In this document: piece by piece, positions 8,808-17,052 of the stretch
Layout of the letters: the number at the start of each line of letters is the position of its first letter
Position numbering within the stretch: position 1 is the stretch's first letter
Source: Desulfobacterales bacterium
GTDB taxonomy: Bacteria > Desulfobacterota > Desulfobacteria > Desulfobacterales > Desulfobacteraceae
Assembly (NCBI GenBank): GCA_023143455.1
Contig: JAGLHT010000027.1
Coordinates: forward strand, 1 to 32,731
Direction of reading: 5' to 3'
DNA length: 32,731 nt
Notes under the pieces: model-generated
What the model was told of the DNA's origin: nothing
The model's database searches: none
The model's input: the letters and a program-made list of their open reading frames with translations, nothing else
Program-made: the position numbers and the translations under genes

Positions 8808-9572
8808 TTAAACTGTTTCGACTTCAATTGTTTGGACCCCTCTTGAAATAAAAAACTTTTCAGATCGAGCCAAACAAAAATCAAAGAGCATAGCAATAAG
8901 AGCTACGGGCACGGCACCTGCTATCATAATACCCGTATCGACCAGGTCGATACCGGTGAATATCCAAAAACCCAAGCCCCCGCCGCCGATCAGAAATGCC
9001 AGAGGAGCGGTTCCCACAATGATAGCAGTCGCAGTTCTGACCCCGCCTGCAATCACGGGCAAAGCATTGGGAAGCTCAATCTGAAACAGGATCTGTCTTT
9101 TGGTCATTCCCATTCCTGTGGCAGCTTCTATGACATCTTTACTCACCGCATCAATCCCGGAATAGGTATTCCTGACAATTGGAGCGACAGCGTGTAAAAA
9201 CAGTGCAATCAGCGCCGGTGTCATGCCAATGCCGGAAAGACCGATGAGGGGCAGAAACCCATAAGCCAGGGCAAGCACAGCAAGGGATGGGATTGATTGC
9301 CATACATTTACCACGGTCATAATGGTCGAAGAGGCATTTTCCATGCTCTTCCTGGTCATCATGGTCCCAAGGGTTACCCCAACAAGAACGGCACAGACCA
9401 TGGAGATAATAACCAGGGTAAAATGTTCAACAATCAACCTGAAAAACTCCGGGATATTTTTAATGGTGTAGTCCCATGCCCCGTAGTAGTTATAAAGCCA
9501 TGAAATAAAAAGAATTGTTAGAAAAAGTGGTACTAACTTTTTAACCAGCTGAAACCAGATTCGTAAGGTCAT
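8808..9572 (-). CDS. ABC importer permease (OpuCB/YehW-like)
   Basis: A 254-residue inner-membrane protein with about six hydrophobic segments and the binding-protein-dependent permease (MetI-like) fold. The cytoplasmic coupling loop reads EAATGMGMTKRQILFQIELP, a clear EAA motif that docks on the ATPase. It also has the AIVGTAPLAFLIGGGGLG stretch common in OpuC/YehW permeases. Its start lies 4 bases after the ATPase stop, with AAGGATAG upstream. It is the shorter of the two permeases and probably pairs with the zinc-ribbon permease at 10703-12187 as a heterodimer. Confidence 0.87.
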   Translation of the reverse strand: MTLRIWFQLVKKLVPLFLTILFISWLYNYYGAWDYTIKNIPEFFRLIVEHFTLVIISMVCAVLVGVTLGTMMTRKSMENASSTIMTVVNVWQSIPSLAVLALAYGFLPLIGLSGIGMTPALIALFLHAVAPIVRNTYSGIDAVSKDVIEAATGMGMTKRQILFQIELPNALPVIAGGVRTATAIIVGTAPLAFLIGGGGLGFWIFTGIDLVDTGIMIAGAVPVALIAMLFDFCLARSEKFFISRGVQTIEVETV

Positions 9573-9576
9573 AATT

Positions 9577-10686
9577 CTATCCTTTCAAGGTTTCTTTTAT
9601 ATCTTCTGTATGAAGCCAGCCAAGCACTTTTTTAGTGTCATCCACGACTACAAGGAATCCATAATCATGGGTGAAGATTTCAGAAAGACCGTCCTTTAGA
9701 CTGGCATGAGCAATCAACCACGCCTCTGTTGGTGAAACAACATCTTTTACATGGGTTACCTTATCAGTGATGCCTTGCTTGTCAATTATGCCCGTAAGAA
9801 CTCCCTCGCCATCAACGGCAATCAAGTATCGAGAGTTTATTTTTGCAAACATATTTTGTGCAGTTTCAATGGTTTCGTCCTGATGTATGGTGGGCGGGTT
9901 GTCTTTCATTGCACGTTTTATCGTAAACAGGTTGAGGCGTTTGAGTGTCCGATCCCCCCCAACAAAGTCAGCAACAAAATCGTTTTTGGGATGGGTCAGT
10001 ATCTCTTCTGGAGAGGCAAACTGAACCAGGTGCCCGTCTTTTAACAGGCAGATTTTATTTCCCATTTTAATGGCTTCGTTAATATCGTGGGTGACAAATA
10101 TAATGGTTTTTTTTACTTTTTCCTGCACTTTTAAAAATTCATTCTGCAAATGGTCCCTGTTAATGGGGTCAATGGCGCCAAATGGTTCATCCATTAGCAT
10201 GATGGGAGGATCTCCGGCCATGGCTCTGGCAACACCGATACGCTGCTGTTGACCGCCGGAAAGTTCTTTTGGATACCTGTCCCGGAACTCATCCGGGTCA
10301 AGGTTGACAATCTCAAGCAAGCGCTGGACTTTTTCATCGATTTTTGCCTTATCCCATTTTAATAGCTTCGGAATAATGGCAATATTCTCGCCAATGGTCA
10401 TATTGGGAAATAGCCCGATGTTTTGAATCACATACCCGATGCTTCTTCTAAGTTCTATGGTGTTGAGTCTGGAGATATCTTTACCGTCGATAATAATCTT
10501 TCCGCTGGTGATGGATATCAGGCGGTTGATCATTTTCATTGCAGTGGTTTTGCCACACCCTGAAGGTCCGACTACTGTACATATCTCTCCTTCTTCCAAA
10601 TCAAAAGAGAGCTCATTGACAGCCTTTATATGCCCGGCTCCAGGATATATTTTCGTTACTTTCTGAAGGCTTAACATCGTTCCCAT
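9577..10686 (-). CDS. ABC importer ATPase with C-terminal CBS pair (OpuCA/YehX-like)
   Basis: A 369-residue ATPase. Walker A is GPSGCGKTT at residues 40-48, the Q-loop Gln is near 88, the LSGGQ signature is at 142-146 and Walker B is LMDEP just after. The C-terminal third (about 255-365) has two CBS repeats, including IDKQGITDKVTHVKDVV and HDYGFLVVVDDTKKVLGWL. CBS domains of OpuA-type importers sense ionic strength or nucleotides. The first ATG (10686) is preferred over the ATG three codons later because GGAG lies about 8 bases upstream. It powers import together with the two flanking permeases. Confidence 0.9.
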   Translation of the reverse strand: MGTMLSLQKVTKIYPGAGHIKAVNELSFDLEEGEICTVVGPSGCGKTTAMKMINRLISITSGKIIIDGKDISRLNTIELRRSIGYVIQNIGLFPNMTIGENIAIIPKLLKWDKAKIDEKVQRLLEIVNLDPDEFRDRYPKELSGGQQQRIGVARAMAGDPPIMLMDEPFGAIDPINRDHLQNEFLKVQEKVKKTIIFVTHDINEAIKMGNKICLLKDGHLVQFASPEEILTHPKNDFVADFVGGDRTLKRLNLFTIKRAMKDNPPTIHQDETIETAQNMFAKINSRYLIAVDGEGVLTGIIDKQGITDKVTHVKDVVSPTEAWLIAHASLKDGLSEIFTHDYGFLVVVDDTKKVLGWLHTEDIKETLKG

Positions 10687-10702
10687 AATTTTCTCCTTTA
10701 TT

Positions 10703-12187
10703 CTATTCTGTTGCCTGTTTGACTTTAAGGCCAGTCGGCGTAACCCATTCCTCTACTTTTGCCAAAAAGATATCCGCTACAATAGCTAGGCAACTCATAG
10801 CAATAGCACCTGCGATAACTGAATTATTGGTTGACATCGCAAGCCCTTGGCTTACAAAAAGCCCTAACCCGCCAGCACCGATGTATGCAGCAATGGCAGC
10901 AATGGCAATCCCCATAACCACAGCGGTTCTGACCCCTGCCATTATAATGGGTGCGGATAAGGGAATTTGCAATTGGATAAGCAACTGGAAATTTGTCAGC
11001 CCCATACCTTTACCGGCCTCAATGGTGGCCGGGTCCACATTTTTTAATGCAATATAGGTGTTCCTGATGATTGGAAGCAGGGAATACAGTGCCAGCGCAA
11101 CGATTGCCGGAACAACCCCGATCCCGATCCCGCTGACCGCATCCCATGCATTGTCAAGGCTTGAAAGAATTGGCATCATAAATCCAAACATGGCAATACT
11201 GGGTATGGTAATGAGAATGCTTGATATATAAAGAACAATCCCTGCAGCGCCTGGATGACGTGTAATATAGACCCCCAAAGGAATACCTGTCACAATAGCA
11301 ATGATCAGGGCAATCCCGACAATACGTATATGGGCAATCAAATGAATAAATGTTTCATTAAGGTTATCTGCAAAAAACTTTAGTGGGCCGGATACAAAAA
11401 AAGGTTGAACCATGGTTGAGTAGGCTATTAAAGAAAAACACAAGGCAAATAGGACAATCCAGAAATCCTCAACAGAGCGGATATTATATAGGATGGCAAA
11501 TAGAACAAGCAATCCGGAAAGCGCCCATGTCATAAAGAATCCAAATGTTTCTGCCAGCAAAAGGGGATCAAGATTGGCATAAAAGCTTTTTGACAAATCA
11601 AAAAGATAAAGAAAAATGGAGATCAGCATAAAAATGGTTAATAGATAATAAGATATTCTGCCAAGCGTTCCTTTTTTATAGCAGTTCTGCAAATAGTATA
11701 AAAATCCTCCAAGAAAAATAGCGGCCGCTCCCCATTGGAAAAAACCTGACAGGGTTTGAAAAATGAAGATAAAAATGGACACAAGGATACAGACAATAAG
11801 AAATATGCCGGGAAATGGAGTAGTTTTAAGCTTGTCACCCAGATAAACCATTAAAAAAAGAACAAGAGAGAACAACGGCACAATTAATATCATTCTTAAA
11901 ACATCATATGAGTCAAGAAATTCCACTTCCAGGTCCACCATATGCAGAAGCATACTAAGTGGGGACAAGGGATTTTCCTGGGAAAGAAATTTACCGGGAA
12001 ACCATGGCATAAAAAATGAAACTAACATCAAAACTAAAAAGAGAAGAGAAATCCTTTCAATCCAACTCCAGCTAAAAACCGATCGAAATTTTATATCTGA
12101 AATTGATTTTGAGCAATGATGACAGTGGGTTGAATTTAATGACAATTCCTTTTTGCATTCTGGGCATATTGGAATTTTTATCATCAT
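10703..12187 (-). CDS. ABC importer permease with N-terminal zinc-ribbon and extra membrane region (YehY-like)
   Basis: A 494-residue protein, roughly twice the length of a plain OpuCB permease. Residues 1-30 hold a zinc-ribbon-like CPEC-x10-CHHC set (C8, C11, C22, C25). Then follow several membrane segments (about residues 45-260) and, from about residue 290, the MetI-like permease domain with the EAA loop EAGKGMGLTNFQLLIQLQIP and AIAAIAAYIGAGGLGLFV. The overall layout resembles YehY, which also has extra N-terminal membrane segments; the zinc ribbon is the unusual part. AGGAGG sits 8 bases before the first ATG. It is the first gene of the importer operon and is divergent from the RpiR regulator. 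Confidence 0.85.
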   Translation of the reverse strand: MMIKIPICPECKKELSLNSTHCHHCSKSISDIKFRSVFSWSWIERISLLFLVLMLVSFFMPWFPGKFLSQENPLSPLSMLLHMVDLEVEFLDSYDVLRMILIVPLFSLVLFLMVYLGDKLKTTPFPGIFLIVCILVSIFIFIFQTLSGFFQWGAAAIFLGGFLYYLQNCYKKGTLGRISYYLLTIFMLISIFLYLFDLSKSFYANLDPLLLAETFGFFMTWALSGLLVLFAILYNIRSVEDFWIVLFALCFSLIAYSTMVQPFFVSGPLKFFADNLNETFIHLIAHIRIVGIALIIAIVTGIPLGVYITRHPGAAGIVLYISSILITIPSIAMFGFMMPILSSLDNAWDAVSGIGIGVVPAIVALALYSLLPIIRNTYIALKNVDPATIEAGKGMGLTNFQLLIQLQIPLSAPIIMAGVRTAVVMGIAIAAIAAYIGAGGLGLFVSQGLAMSTNNSVIAGAIAMSCLAIVADIFLAKVEEWVTPTGLKVKQATE

Positions 12188-12243
12188 AATTTTACCTCCT
12201 GATTATTATAATATTAACAAAAAAACTGTCACAAATAACAATA

Positions 12244-12280
12244 TCTGTCAAGTAAAAATAATTTGATGGCTTTTGTTACA
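12244..12280. promoter_or_regulatory. Candidate operator: TCTGTCAAGTAAAA ... TTTTGTTACA
   Basis: Both words match the set at 6632-6655. The 14-mer is in the same orientation and the second word is inverted. The 13-mer TCAAGTAAAAATA (12248-12260) is repeated exactly at 12374-12386 in the same intergenic region. The element lies about 57 bases upstream of the importer start. Confidence 0.4.
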
Positions 12281-12373
12281 TATTTTTTTTGTAATTTTGA
12301 TTAAAAAAGAACGATTTGCTTATATTTATAATATGTTATCATAATTTCTCCGGGTTTAGTTCCATGTTGGCAA

Positions 12374-12386
12374 TCAAGTAAAAATA
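12374..12386. repeat. Second copy of TCAAGTAAAAATA
   Basis: Exact direct repeat of 12248-12260, 126 bases away, between the importer and the regulator. The 10-mer TCAAGTAAAA is also at 6636-6645, making three copies in two regulatory regions and supporting a binding-site role. Confidence 0.35.
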
Positions 12387-12523
12387 TGAAATATTGGATA
12401 AATATAATTCAAATTAATAGATTTTGACAAGTATTGATATCATAATTGAGCAATAACTTGACAACATTGAATAAAAATGTAACAAATCTACAAATGTTAA
12501 TCTTTTCACTTTTTGAGGTATGC

Positions 12524-13390
12524 ATGGGAAAAAAGGGAACTTCTTTAAATAAAATTATTAACAAACACTATTCCGAGTTGACCTCCAAAGGAAAAATGCT
12601 GGCTGACTTTGTAATGTCCAACCCGGATAAAGCCGTTTTTATGACAACACGAAAACTTGCCACTGCTGTAGGGGTCAGTGAGGCCACAGTCGTCCGATTT
12701 GTCAGGCAATTGAAATATGAAAGCTATGCATTGTTTATACAGGCATTAAAAGAACTCATTGATACCGAACTTACCCTGATTGAAAGAAACAGACTTACTA
12801 ATCCTGTTGTGCGCAGTGAAGATGCGGAGCTTGAAAGGATTACCAATCAGGATATTGAAAATATCAAAGCAATGACTAAAAATATCGATCTAACAGAAGT
12901 GAAAAAAATCAAGAGGATACTTAAAGAATCTGAGGCCGTTCATATTATAGGCTCAAGACTTTCTTATGCACCGGCCTTTTATATGGGCTGGACTCTTGCC
13001 AAAGTAAGAAAAAATGTGAGGGTTTTTAAAGGAAGTGATAGAACAACTATTGACCAGTTGGTATTTGCTTCTCAAAAAACAGCGGTTGTCGTTATTGCTA
13101 CATCAAGATATCCTAATGAGATAATCAGAATGGGAAAACTTGCTAAGCGTCATAAATTGCAACTGATATTGATTACAGACAGTTCATCTTGCCCATTAAT
13201 CCAATTCAGTGATCATGTTCTTATTGCACCTTTAAAAACAATCCCTTTCCTCGGGAACCCAGCCTCCATGATCAGCATGATTAATTATCTGGTCCATACC
13301 CTTGCGGCGGATATGGGAAAGGAGTTGAAAAATCATCAGGAAAAACTTGAACAGGCCTATCTTGAAAACGATATTTTATTTAGCTACTAG
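12524..13390 (+). CDS. RpiR/MurR-family transcriptional regulator (HTH + SIS)
   Basis: A 288-residue regulator. I place the start at the ATG at 12524 because GAGG sits 5 bases upstream; a longer frame would need a TTG at 12446 with no ribosome binding site and would exceed the family length. The N-terminal HTH_6 domain reads TTRKLATAVGVSEATVVRFV. The C-terminal SIS domain begins VHIIGSRLSYAPAFYMG and has an ATSRYPNE strand-turn. RpiR proteins bind phosphosugars or other small ligands in the SIS pocket and repress or activate neighbouring catabolic genes. It is divergent from the importer and upstream of the corrinoid-activation genes, so it probably controls this locus; the ligand is unknown. 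Confidence 0.87.
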   Translation: MGKKGTSLNKIINKHYSELTSKGKMLADFVMSNPDKAVFMTTRKLATAVGVSEATVVRFVRQLKYESYALFIQALKELIDTELTLIERNRLTNPVVRSEDAELERITNQDIENIKAMTKNIDLTEVKKIKRILKESEAVHIIGSRLSYAPAFYMGWTLAKVRKNVRVFKGSDRTTIDQLVFASQKTAVVVIATSRYPNEIIRMGKLAKRHKLQLILITDSSSCPLIQFSDHVLIAPLKTIPFLGNPASMISMINYLVHTLAADMGKELKNHQEKLEQAYLENDILFSY

Positions 13391-13413
13391 GTCTGCTACT
13401 TTTATTAAAGCAT

Positions 13414-14139
13414 ATGATTATAATTGATACACAACCCCAAGTGCTCTCCTCTATAAAAGTTGATGTGACTGTTCAGGATCTTGAACAAAAAATTAAAACC
13501 TTGGGTAATAGCCCAGAAATTTTGAAAATAGCTGAGAGAACACTTGGTATGGTCAAAGGTACCTGGAAGCCAAAAACTGTATACCAATGGTTTGAATTCC
13601 AAAATGCCGGTAGAAATAATATAGGAAATATCATTCAAAATCACAACTATTTGGCGAATTTTGATTTCGGATATTCCATCAAATTCTTAACCCCTGCCAG
13701 ATATGCATTAATCTCAGTTTACACTGCAGGACAAGAGCTTGAACAAAAATCAAATATATCCTCATCAAAAGGAGATTTGCTGGAAGCATATCTTATTGAC
13801 TACATTGGTTTGATAGTTCTTGACAAAGCAAGACTGGTAGTCAAGCAAATAGCCGAGGAACAGGCTGAAACTCTGAGATGGGGAGTTAGTCCGTTCCTGA
13901 GTCCCGGCTCAGTTCACGGCTGGAATCTGGAAGAGCAGATAAAGCTGTGCTCGCTTTTGCCCCTTGAAAAAATCAATGTAAAAATTCGAGATGATGCTGT
14001 CTTATCACCTTTTAAAACAGTTTCATGTCTTATTGGTGTGGGACCAGGTTATGATGCTGCCCAGGTTGGTACAACTTGCCAGGTCTGTTCTAAAAATAAT
14101 GATTGCCAGATGAAAAAAGAAGAAGAACCCAAATGTTAA
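13414..14139 (+). CDS. MetH-activation-domain-like protein with C-terminal Cys cluster
   Basis: A 241-residue protein. Its second half resembles the AdoMet-binding reactivation domain of cobalamin-dependent methionine synthase: RWGVSPFLSPGSVHGWNLEEQ, then PLEKINVKI and SPFKTVSCLIGVGPGYD. No other MetH domain is present. The extreme C-terminus adds a cluster, TCQVCSKNNDC and a final Cys (C-x2-C-x5-C plus the last residue), which could bind Fe-S or zinc. The gene follows the RpiR regulator by 23 bases and its stop overlaps the start of the RACE gene by 7 bases, so the two are translationally coupled. It probably helps present or reactivate the corrinoid protein. Whether it binds AdoMet cannot be judged from sequence alone. 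Confidence 0.75.
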   Translation: MIIIDTQPQVLSSIKVDVTVQDLEQKIKTLGNSPEILKIAERTLGMVKGTWKPKTVYQWFEFQNAGRNNIGNIIQNHNYLANFDFGYSIKFLTPARYALISVYTAGQELEQKSNISSSKGDLLEAYLIDYIGLIVLDKARLVVKQIAEEQAETLRWGVSPFLSPGSVHGWNLEEQIKLCSLLPLEKINVKIRDDAVLSPFKTVSCLIGVGPGYDAAQVGTTCQVCSKNNDCQMKKEEEPKC

Positions 14140-15725
14140 ATAAAAAATTTCATATTTCTATTTTACCACATGGCAAACGTATAGAAACAAAACCCGGAAG
14201 AAACTTGATGGAAGTACTTATGCATGAGAGCATTTTTTTAAGATCTGATTGTGGCGGTAAAGGAATCTGTGGAAAATGTCGGGTCGAAATGATCTTAAAT
14301 AATGAAGATCATGAACAAATAAACGCCTGCACATATAAGGTTTCAGAAGATATTAAGATTGAAATACCTGAATCTTCCATGCTGTCCTCCCATATTATCA
14401 GCAAAGCGCCTGTCTCTCTTCCTCAAAAATTCACGAGAAGGTTTGAAAATGTTAATGAAAAGGAATGCTACGGCATTGCCGTGGATCTCGGCACTACAAC
14501 CATTGCGATTTACCTGTGTAACACTGCCAGGGGTAAGATTCTTTCTTCATTAGCAGTAAAAAACCCCCAGGTGTTGTATGGGGATGACGTCATGAGTCGT
14601 ATTAGCGCTATCGGCAAAGAGAAGAAAAACCTTGGACGTTTGCAAAAACTAGTTGTCAGGGCAATAGAATGGGGGATTAAAGAACTCTTAATTTCACTTG
14701 ATTTTGAAGAAAACATCGTTTCAAAAATGGTGGTAGTTGGTAATCCGACAATGATCCATATATTGGCGGGTGTTGATCCAAAATCGATTGGAGTTTCACC
14801 TTATCTACCTGCTTTTTATAAAGCAAAAAGTATCCAATCAAATAACCTGAGTTTTCAATTAGAAGATTTTCCAATTCAACTATTACCCCAGGTATCTGGT
14901 TTCATTGGAGGAGATATTCTTAGTGCAGCCATTGCGGTTGACCTGGACAATCAGCCAGAAGGGACTCTCCTTATTGATCTTGGTACTAATGGAGAATTGT
15001 TGCTTAAGGGTGAAGACAGGCTCTTTGCAACTTCATGCGCAACCGGACCTGCATTTGAAGGTGCATCTTTATCCTGCGGAATGCAGGCTATCCCCGGTGC
15101 CATCAATAAGGTTCAAATAAAAAACCAGAAAAGTTTACCAGAATATACATTTATCAATCCATTAAAATCTTCCAAACTAAGACCATCCTGGATCTGTGGA
15201 ACAGGGGTTATCAGTGCCGTGGCACAATTGTGTGAAAATAATATTTTAGAGACTTCCGGAGCTTTTAAAAAAGAGATTAATCTTACAGCATTAAAGAAAG
15301 ACACCTCAGGAAAAATGCAATACACTATAGTTCCTAAAAAATTCTCTCAGGATGGCTCTGACGTTTTCATTAGTCAAAAGGATATCCGATCTGTCCAACT
15401 TGGTAAGGCAGCATTGATTGCTGGGATTGAATTTCTACTTAAAAAAGCTGGACTATATATGCCTGAAAAAATTATCATTGCTGGTGCTTTTGGTGCTTTT
15501 GTTGACAAGGCTGATATGATGACGATTGGAATGATCCCGGTCATGGATTTGAGCCGAATCGAAGTTTCAGGGAACTCAGCTGGAGCCGGAGCTATTATGG
15601 TCTTGTGCGATCACACCTTTCTTGAGAAATCAATACAGATGGCAGAAATGATTACAGCAGTTGATCTTGCCTGCAACCAAAATTTTCAAGAAGCTTTCAT
15701 TAAAAACTTGAGTTTTCCCATTTAG
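14133..15725 (+). CDS. RACE protein: ATP-dependent reductive activator of corrinoid enzymes (2Fe-2S ferredoxin + ASKHA ATPase, DUF4445)
   Basis: A 530-residue protein starting at ATG 14133, preferred over an upstream in-frame TTG at 14103 that lies inside the previous gene. Residues 1-75 form a 2Fe-2S ferredoxin domain with C40-x5-C46-x2-C49-x16-C66. From about residue 112 comes the ASKHA ATPase domain, with YGIAVDLGTTTIAIYL (phosphate 1), YGDDVMSRI, GTLLIDLGTNGELLL (phosphate 2) and a late IIIAGAFGAFVDKADM stretch. RACE proteins use ATP hydrolysis to push an electron uphill to Co(II) corrinoid, restoring Co(I). Its expected client is the corrinoid carrier at 4402-5034. Unlike archaeal RamA it has the N-terminal 2Fe-2S domain, as in acetogens and other bacteria. 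Confidence 0.9.
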   Translation: MLNKKFHISILPHGKRIETKPGRNLMEVLMHESIFLRSDCGGKGICGKCRVEMILNNEDHEQINACTYKVSEDIKIEIPESSMLSSHIISKAPVSLPQKFTRRFENVNEKECYGIAVDLGTTTIAIYLCNTARGKILSSLAVKNPQVLYGDDVMSRISAIGKEKKNLGRLQKLVVRAIEWGIKELLISLDFEENIVSKMVVVGNPTMIHILAGVDPKSIGVSPYLPAFYKAKSIQSNNLSFQLEDFPIQLLPQVSGFIGGDILSAAIAVDLDNQPEGTLLIDLGTNGELLLKGEDRLFATSCATGPAFEGASLSCGMQAIPGAINKVQIKNQKSLPEYTFINPLKSSKLRPSWICGTGVISAVAQLCENNILETSGAFKKEINLTALKKDTSGKMQYTIVPKKFSQDGSDVFISQKDIRSVQLGKAALIAGIEFLLKKAGLYMPEKIIIAGAFGAFVDKADMMTIGMIPVMDLSRIEVSGNSAGAGAIMVLCDHTFLEKSIQMAEMITAVDLACNQNFQEAFIKNLSFPI

Positions 15726-15739
15726 GAAAATTTAGGGCA

Positions 15740-15784
15740 TTCAACCTGCCCCATGTGTTTCAGGGCAAGGTTGAAGATTTTTTA
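15740..15784 (+). terminator. Rho-independent terminator after the RACE gene
   Basis: TTCAACCTGCCC (15740-15751) pairs with GGGCAAGGTTGAA (15763-15775), with one bulged base and an 11-base loop, followed by GATTTTTTAA. The T-run (15778-15783) abuts the stop codon of the convergent aminotransferase gene. On the minus strand no strong T-run follows the hairpin, so it mainly serves the + strand operon. Confidence 0.8.
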
Positions 15785-17032
15785 ATATTTATCTCTTATA
15801 AAGCTTAGGGATTCATCAATAGCATTCAAAGTTTTTTCCAGATCTTCTTCAGTATGGCGATAGCAGATATATGCGTGGTGAAAGGGTGTTAAAAAGAATC
15901 CTTTTCTTATTAGCTGTGTATAAAAGTCCTTTCTTTTAGCTTTGTACGAGCCTGTTTCTTCCTTTTTAAAGGTGATATAAAACATGGGGGCTACACCTGT
16001 CAATTCCGCGCCCACGTCATGCTTGTCAATCAAGGTCTGGATTTTTCCCATGAACCGTTCGCCCATTTCCCATATCTTGGCAAGCACATTATCCCGTTCA
16101 AGGATTTCAATGGTTTTAAGCGCTGCAATAAAGGCTTCACTGTTGGGAAAAAAGGTGGAAGAAATAAACAACTTGCTTTCGGCTGCCATCATGACATCCT
16201 TTTTACCTGTCACAACCGAAATGGGATATCCGTTTGCCATGGCTTTTCCAAGAGCTGTTAAATCAGGAGTTACATTATAAAGTTCCTGGGCACCACCCAT
16301 TCTAAGCCGAAAACATGTTCTGATTTCATCATAAATGAGAACTGCGCCATATTTGTCTGCAAGATCTCTTGCCCCTTCAAGGAATCCTGGCGCTGGTGTC
16401 TGCATTTCCTGATGGTTGGGGTGGCCAAAAGGAGTCATTATTATAGCAGCAGTATCACTCCCGTGAGTTTTCATAAGTTCTTCAAGCTGGTCAAGTCTAT
16501 TGTATTGGAATTCAAAGACATCTTCAAAGAATTTTTTTGGGATTCCGCCTTTCATTTCAATGCACCAGTCATGCCAGCCATGGTAACCGCAGCGCATCAC
16601 TTTAAGTTTATTCGTATGTGCCCTTGCAATACGGATACTGGCTGTGGTTGCATCAGAGCCAGTTTTTAAGAAAATACTCATTTCCGAGGAAGGTATTATC
16701 TGACTCAGTTTTTTTGCAAGCTTATTCTGATATTTCTGGGTCAGGGTGAAACAGAATCCTTTCTCCTTGATCTGTTTATAAACTGCTTCATCAACCTCTT
16801 CTTCACGGTAACCCAGGATGATGGGACCATAACCGCATAGGAAATCAATAAATTCATTGCCATCAACATCAATCAAATGTGCGCCTTTGCCTGATTCAAG
16901 AAATATGGGATATTCTCCGGCAATAAAATCACCCGGCTTCCTGGCACCCAGCACTCCTCCGGGAATAAGTGTGCTTGCTTCTTTAAAAAGTTCCAGACTT
17001 TTAGTAATATTTAATTTTGGTGTCTCTTTCAT
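15782..17032 (-). CDS. Class III PLP-dependent aminotransferase (HemL-like)
   Basis: A 416-residue fold-type I PLP enzyme close to glutamate-1-semialdehyde aminomutase and beta-amino-acid aminotransferases. Visible motifs are LIPGGVLGARKPGDF near the start, GSDATTASIRIARAHT (125-140), CGYHGWHDW (148-156), the cofactor aspartate in VLIYDEIRTCFRL (231-243) and the PLP-binding Lys263 in LGKAMANGYP. It lies last in a catabolic-looking operon, next to a saccharopine-dehydrogenase-like gene rather than tetrapyrrole genes, so a catabolic aminotransferase fits better than HemL. It could act on an omega-amino or beta-amino acid released from the operon substrate (inference). Reaction specificity is not readable. 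Confidence 0.83.
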   Translation of the reverse strand: MKETPKLNITKSLELFKEASTLIPGGVLGARKPGDFIAGEYPIFLESGKGAHLIDVDGNEFIDFLCGYGPIILGYREEEVDEAVYKQIKEKGFCFTLTQKYQNKLAKKLSQIIPSSEMSIFLKTGSDATTASIRIARAHTNKLKVMRCGYHGWHDWCIEMKGGIPKKFFEDVFEFQYNRLDQLEELMKTHGSDTAAIIMTPFGHPNHQEMQTPAPGFLEGARDLADKYGAVLIYDEIRTCFRLRMGGAQELYNVTPDLTALGKAMANGYPISVVTGKKDVMMAAESKLFISSTFFPNSEAFIAALKTIEILERDNVLAKIWEMGERFMGKIQTLIDKHDVGAELTGVAPMFYITFKKEETGSYKAKRKDFYTQLIRKGFFLTPFHHAYICYRHTEEDLEKTLNAIDESLSFIRDKY

Positions 17033-17052
17033 GGGAAATCGCCTGTGCTATA

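Larger units (their letters stand above)
12188..12523. promoter_or_regulatory. Divergent promoter region between the importer operon and the RpiR regulator
   Basis: 336 very AT-rich non-coding bases. It contains TCTGTCAAGTAAAA (12244-12257), TTTTGTTACA (12271-12280), a second TCAAGTAAAAATA (12374-12386) and TGTAACAAAT (12478-12487). Two + strand TTGACA boxes lie at 12424-12429 and 12458-12463, but neither has a convincing -10 box at the usual distance. The minus-strand TATAAT close to the importer ribosome binding site is too near it to be a plausible -10. I see no structured RNA. Confidence 0.6.

Noticed and set aside
12193-12212. TATAAT-like box on the minus strand just before the importer gene
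   Set aside because: It is only a few bases from the ribosome binding site, so transcription would start inside it; probably just AT-rich sequence.
12446-12523. N-terminal extension of the RpiR regulator from a TTG codon
   Set aside because: No ribosome binding site there, whereas GAGG precedes the ATG at 12524, and the longer form would exceed the family length; the stretch also holds the repeated TGTAACAAAT word.
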